Positions 7,112-8,881 of a stretch of DNA of 8,881 nt are shown here, in pieces. The notes beneath the pieces are model-generated. The model saw only the letters and a list, made by a program, of their open reading frames with translations. It was not told where the DNA came from and searched no databases. Both the position numbers and the translations under genes were made by a program. Source of the DNA: Rhodospirillaceae bacterium (lineage in GTDB: Bacteria > Pseudomonadota > Alphaproteobacteria > Rhodospirillales > Magnetospirillaceae). The first letter of the stretch is position 1; each line of letters opens with the position of its first letter. The stretch spans positions 1 through 8,881 of the forward strand of contig DUZC01000072.1 of the NCBI GenBank assembly GCA_013349735.1, written 5' to 3'.

Positions 7112-7852
7112 TTAGGCTTGTTGTGACTGCGAAAGTATCGGCATCGCCTTGATCTGGCGGTCATGCTCATTCTGCAGCATGTTCTGAACGCCTTCATAAG
7201 TTCGCAGGATTTTCATCATATGGGTCATTTCAAGGATTGGCTGAACATTAGACTGTTCAAGCATTCCTTGGCTAAGTACTGGCTTGTCAACCGGAGAGGG
7301 ATCGCTAGTTGTTTGATAAGACCCGTTTCCAGCTTTAGTGAGATCTTGTTCGTTTTCAAATTTTACTAACTTTAATTTTCCAATATTTCCATTTTCTGTC
7401 GAAATCGTTCCGTCGGCGGCGATGGTTATATTCGCCTCGTTGGGGGCGACCACGATCGGCTGGTCGTTCTGCTGCAGCACCGGATAGCCGGCGGCGGTGA
7501 CCACCATGCCGGTTTCATCAAGACGAAAATGGCCTTCGCGGGTAAAACGTGGCCCCGACGGTGTGTCGAGCGTGAAATAGCCATCGCCGTGAATGGCGAC
7601 GTCGAGCGGGGCTCCGGTGCTGGCAAGCGGACCTTCGGCGGTGTTGCGCAACATGCCGACGTCCTGGACATAGGATATTTTACGGCCAAAAGGCGTCGCA
7701 TCGGATTTGGTTTTTACCGAATATTCCTTGAACATCGCCACTTCGGATTTGAAAGCCGGCGTGTTGGCATTGGCCATATTATTGGCCACCACTTCCATTT
7801 GCCGCCATAAAGCGGCCTGGGAAGACAAAGAGACATAGGCGGTGTTTTCCAT
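7112..7852 (-). CDS. flgF: Flagellar basal-body rod protein FlgF
   Basis: FlgF is a proximal rod subunit, exported by the flagellar type III system without a signal peptide. The 246-aa product starts MENTAYVSLSSQAALWRQME and continues VVANNMANANTPAFKSE, the rod-family N-terminal helix with the ANNMANANT turn. It has the shared core APLDVAIHGDGYFTLDTP and a C-terminal helix with LEMTHMMKILRTYEGVQNML. It is the first gene of the leftward operon, and a sigma-54 type promoter lies 35-51 bp before its ATG. The ribosome site is modest (GGGAAC). Codons for residues about 147-208 are unusually AT-rich (TTA, GTA, AAA, CTT) compared with the rest of the gene and its neighbours: by hand count about 32% GC over 7321-7410 against about 70% over 7441-7500. 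The encoded protein nevertheless stays FlgF-like. Confidence 0.96.
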   Translation of the reverse strand: MENTAYVSLSSQAALWRQMEVVANNMANANTPAFKSEVAMFKEYSVKTKSDATPFGRKISYVQDVGMLRNTAEGPLASTGAPLDVAIHGDGYFTLDTPSGPRFTREGHFRLDETGMVVTAAGYPVLQQNDQPIVVAPNEANITIAADGTISTENGNIGKLKLVKFENEQDLTKAGNGSYQTTSDPSPVDKPVLSQGMLEQSNVQPILEMTHMMKILRTYEGVQNMLQNEHDRQIKAMPILSQSQQA

Positions 7853-7887
7853 CGGTTCGTTCCCAATGCATGGTCTGCCAGCATCAC

Positions 7888-7903
7888 TGCATAGGCCGTG
7901 CCA
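7888..7903 (-). promoter_or_regulatory. Sigma-54 (RpoN) -24/-12 promoter of the flgF operon
   Basis: The minus strand reads TGGCACGGCCTATGCA, against the RpoN consensus TGGCACG-N4-TTGCA. The -24 GG and -12 GC are exactly ten bases apart, and only one base of the fixed positions differs (A for T before TGC). The predicted start is near 7877, giving a leader of about 25 bases before flgF. Class II flagellar operons of Caulobacter and relatives are commonly RpoN-dependent, so context agrees. Confidence 0.85.
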
Positions 7904-7989
7904 ACTTATGGAAGTCGCGGTTTATGGCGAAAAATCGTGGATTATTGCCAAATTCCGGGGTTGATTGAGCGGCGCGGGGGCAAGCCGTG

Positions 7990-8008
7990 CCGGGCAGGAA
8001 TTGCCCGG
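7990..8008. promoter_or_regulatory. Perfect 7-bp dyad, candidate enhancer for a sigma-54 activator
   Basis: CCGGGCA (7990-7996) and TGCCCGG (8002-8008) form a perfect inverted repeat around GGAAT. A partial extra half-site GGGCAA lies at 7978-7983 and pairs with TTGCCC at 8001-8006. The centre is about 120 bp upstream of the predicted flgF start, the usual distance for an activator such as FlbD. It is about 125 bp before the fliL ATG, so it could serve both directions. No U-tract follows on either strand, which argues against a terminator. The activator is inferred, not shown. Confidence 0.5.
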
Positions 8009-8123
8009 TGGGGTGTGCGGGTGATTTATTGAAGCATCAACGTCTTGTTAACCGCCATAGCCTACTTTCAAACTGATTAACTGCGGGCGCGCGTATGAGG
8101 CGTTCGGCGAGGACCAAAGAATC

Positions 8124-8678
8124 ATGGCTGAAGATCTTGAGGAAGATTTTGAAGAAGGCGAAGCTTCCGACCAGGAAGAGTCTGCTGAACCGTCCCGTGG
8201 TGGGCTAGGCGACAAGAAAAAGCTGATCCTTTTTATCGTATTGCCGCTGTTGCTGGTGGTGGGCGCCGCCGCCGGCGCTTATTTTTCGGGGATCCTGGAT
8301 CCGCTTTTCCATTCCAGTAAGCCGGAACATAAGGCCGAAGAGGCGCCCAAGAAAAACGAACATGAGGTTCAAGCGGCGATCTTCTACGATCTGCCTGAAA
8401 TCCTGGTGAATTTGAACACGGCCGGGCGCAAACAAAATTTTCTGAAGATCCGGGTCAGTCTGGAACTGGAAAGTCCCCTCGATGTTTCCAAAATCGAATC
8501 GGTGATGCCGCGGATCATCGATAATTTTCAAGTCTATCTCCGTGAATTGCGCATCGAAGATCTGCAGGGATCGGCCGGTATGTTGCGGCTGCGGGAAGAA
8601 TTAATGAACCGCGTTAACAGCGCGGCAAAGCCTGCCAAGGTGAATGATGTGCTGTTCAAGGAAATGCTGATTCAGTAA
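8124..8678 (+). CDS. fliL: Flagellar basal body-associated protein FliL
   Basis: FliL is an inner-membrane protein that surrounds or contacts the stator units and supports motor torque. The 184-aa product has a strongly acidic cytoplasmic N-terminus (residues 2-22, rich in Glu and Asp), basic K31-K33, one membrane helix at about 34-54 (LILFIVLPLLLVVGAAAGAYF), a charged linker, and a periplasmic FliL domain from about 86. That domain contains the family pattern YDLPEILVNLNT, FLKIRVSLEL and the C-terminal LRLREELMNRVNSA with VLFKEMLIQ. It is transcribed away from flgF. GAGGA lies ten bases before the ATG, a slightly long spacing. No clear promoter of its own was found in the 271-bp gap. The next gene begins 33 bp after its TAA. 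Confidence 0.95.
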   Translation: MAEDLEEDFEEGEASDQEESAEPSRGGLGDKKKLILFIVLPLLLVVGAAAGAYFSGILDPLFHSSKPEHKAEEAPKKNEHEVQAAIFYDLPEILVNLNTAGRKQNFLKIRVSLELESPLDVSKIESVMPRIIDNFQVYLRELRIEDLQGSAGMLRLREELMNRVNSAAKPAKVNDVLFKEMLIQ

Positions 8679-8711
8679 TGGGCGGAAGCCGAAAGAGCGG
8701 AAGACAGCAAA

Positions 8712-8881
8712 ATGGGTGGTGAAGGCCGCAGTTCCGAAGACGAAGAAGCCCTGATGAAGGAATGGGCCGCCATGTCGGGCGGCGAGGACGGGGCGGCACC
8801 CGCGGGCGGAGCTGGCGGTGAATCCGACGGTATGGCCGCGGAATGGGAGGCCATGCTGGGCGGCGGCGATGGCGAGGGCGA
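8712..8881 (+). CDS. fliM: Probable flagellar motor switch protein FliM, N-terminus only
   Basis: Only 56 codons are visible before the window ends, and the frame is open throughout. The product is acidic and Gly/Ala-rich, with two copies of a short module: EWAAMSGGEDG at residues 17-27 and EWEAMLGGGDG at 45-55. No FliM domain is in view; the call rests on position, since fliM commonly follows fliL and alphaproteobacterial FliM often has an extended N-terminus before the CheY-binding EIDALL motif. FliN or an unrelated small protein is possible. The ATG at 8712 is the first start after the fliL stop in this frame, with GGAAGA about seven bases upstream. The frame is the same as that of fliL, separated only by TAA and 33 bases. 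Confidence 0.6.
   Translation, partial: MGGEGRSSEDEEALMKEWAAMSGGEDGAAPAGGAGGESDGMAAEWEAMLGGGDGEG

Noticed and set aside
7992..8004. Sigma-54-like promoter for fliL on the plus strand (GGGCAGGAATTGC)
   Set aside because: The GG-to-GC spacing is nine rather than ten bases, which sigma-54 tolerates poorly; it is better explained as part of the dyad.
8048..8081. Two TTAAC sites before fliL as a CtrA box
   Set aside because: The TTAA elements are 29 bases apart, not separated by the 7 bases of a CtrA site.
8095..8211. Short, very basic 37-codon frame overlapping the start of fliL, resembling a cationic peptide
   Set aside because: The lysines arise because the Glu/Asp codons of FliL become AAG when read in a shifted frame; FliL is the real product.
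1..8881. CRISPR arrays, insertion sequences, tRNA or rRNA genes
   Set aside because: No spaced direct repeats, terminal inverted repeats with a transposase, or RNA gene signatures were seen.

Overview
The window is a flagellar gene cluster from a Gram-negative bacterium, most likely an alphaproteobacterium of the Rhodospirillales type. The reasons are the gene order flgF-flgG-flgA-flgH, a long FlgA, an acidic-N-terminal FliL followed by a fliM-like gene, outer-membrane L-ring and periplasmic P-ring assembly proteins, a sigma-54 type promoter, and moderately high GC. The taxonomic call is inference from gene order and protein style, not from a search.

Layout. Two transcription units diverge from a 271-bp control region (7853-8123). 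Leftwards (minus strand) run flgF (distal/proximal rod), flgG (distal rod), flgA (P-ring chaperone) and flgH (L-ring lipoprotein). After a 43-bp gap come a large TPR-plus-methyltransferase protein and a family GT11 (alpha-1,2-fucosyltransferase-like) glycosyltransferase, joined by a TGATG stop/start overlap. After another 178 bp comes fliD (filament cap), which runs off the left edge of the window. Rightwards (plus strand) run fliL and the beginning of a fliM-like switch gene, cut by the right edge.

Control. Upstream of flgF is a near-consensus sigma-54 promoter (7888-7903, GG-N10-GC spacing). About 120 bp from its predicted start is a perfect 7-bp dyad (7990-8008), where a sigma-54 enhancer-binding activator such as FlbD would be expected to sit. 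No convincing promoter was found for fliL or fliD. The flgH/methyltransferase junction can form two small RNA hairpins, one of which covers the ribosome binding site of the downstream gene.

How the genes work together. FlgF, FlgG, FlgA and FlgH build the rod and its outer-membrane bushing, FliL and FliM belong to the motor, and FliD caps the growing filament. The two genes between flgH and fliD occupy the place where flgI would often follow flgH. They look like a protein- or glycan-modifying pair: TPR repeats for binding a protein client, a SAM methyltransferase domain, and a fucosyltransferase-like enzyme. The most interesting hypothesis is that they decorate flagellin or another flagellar protein. 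Other points of note are a 22-of-23 serine tract at the start of FliD, an AT-rich patch inside flgF, and a duplicated EWxAMxGGxDG module at the start of the FliM-like protein.
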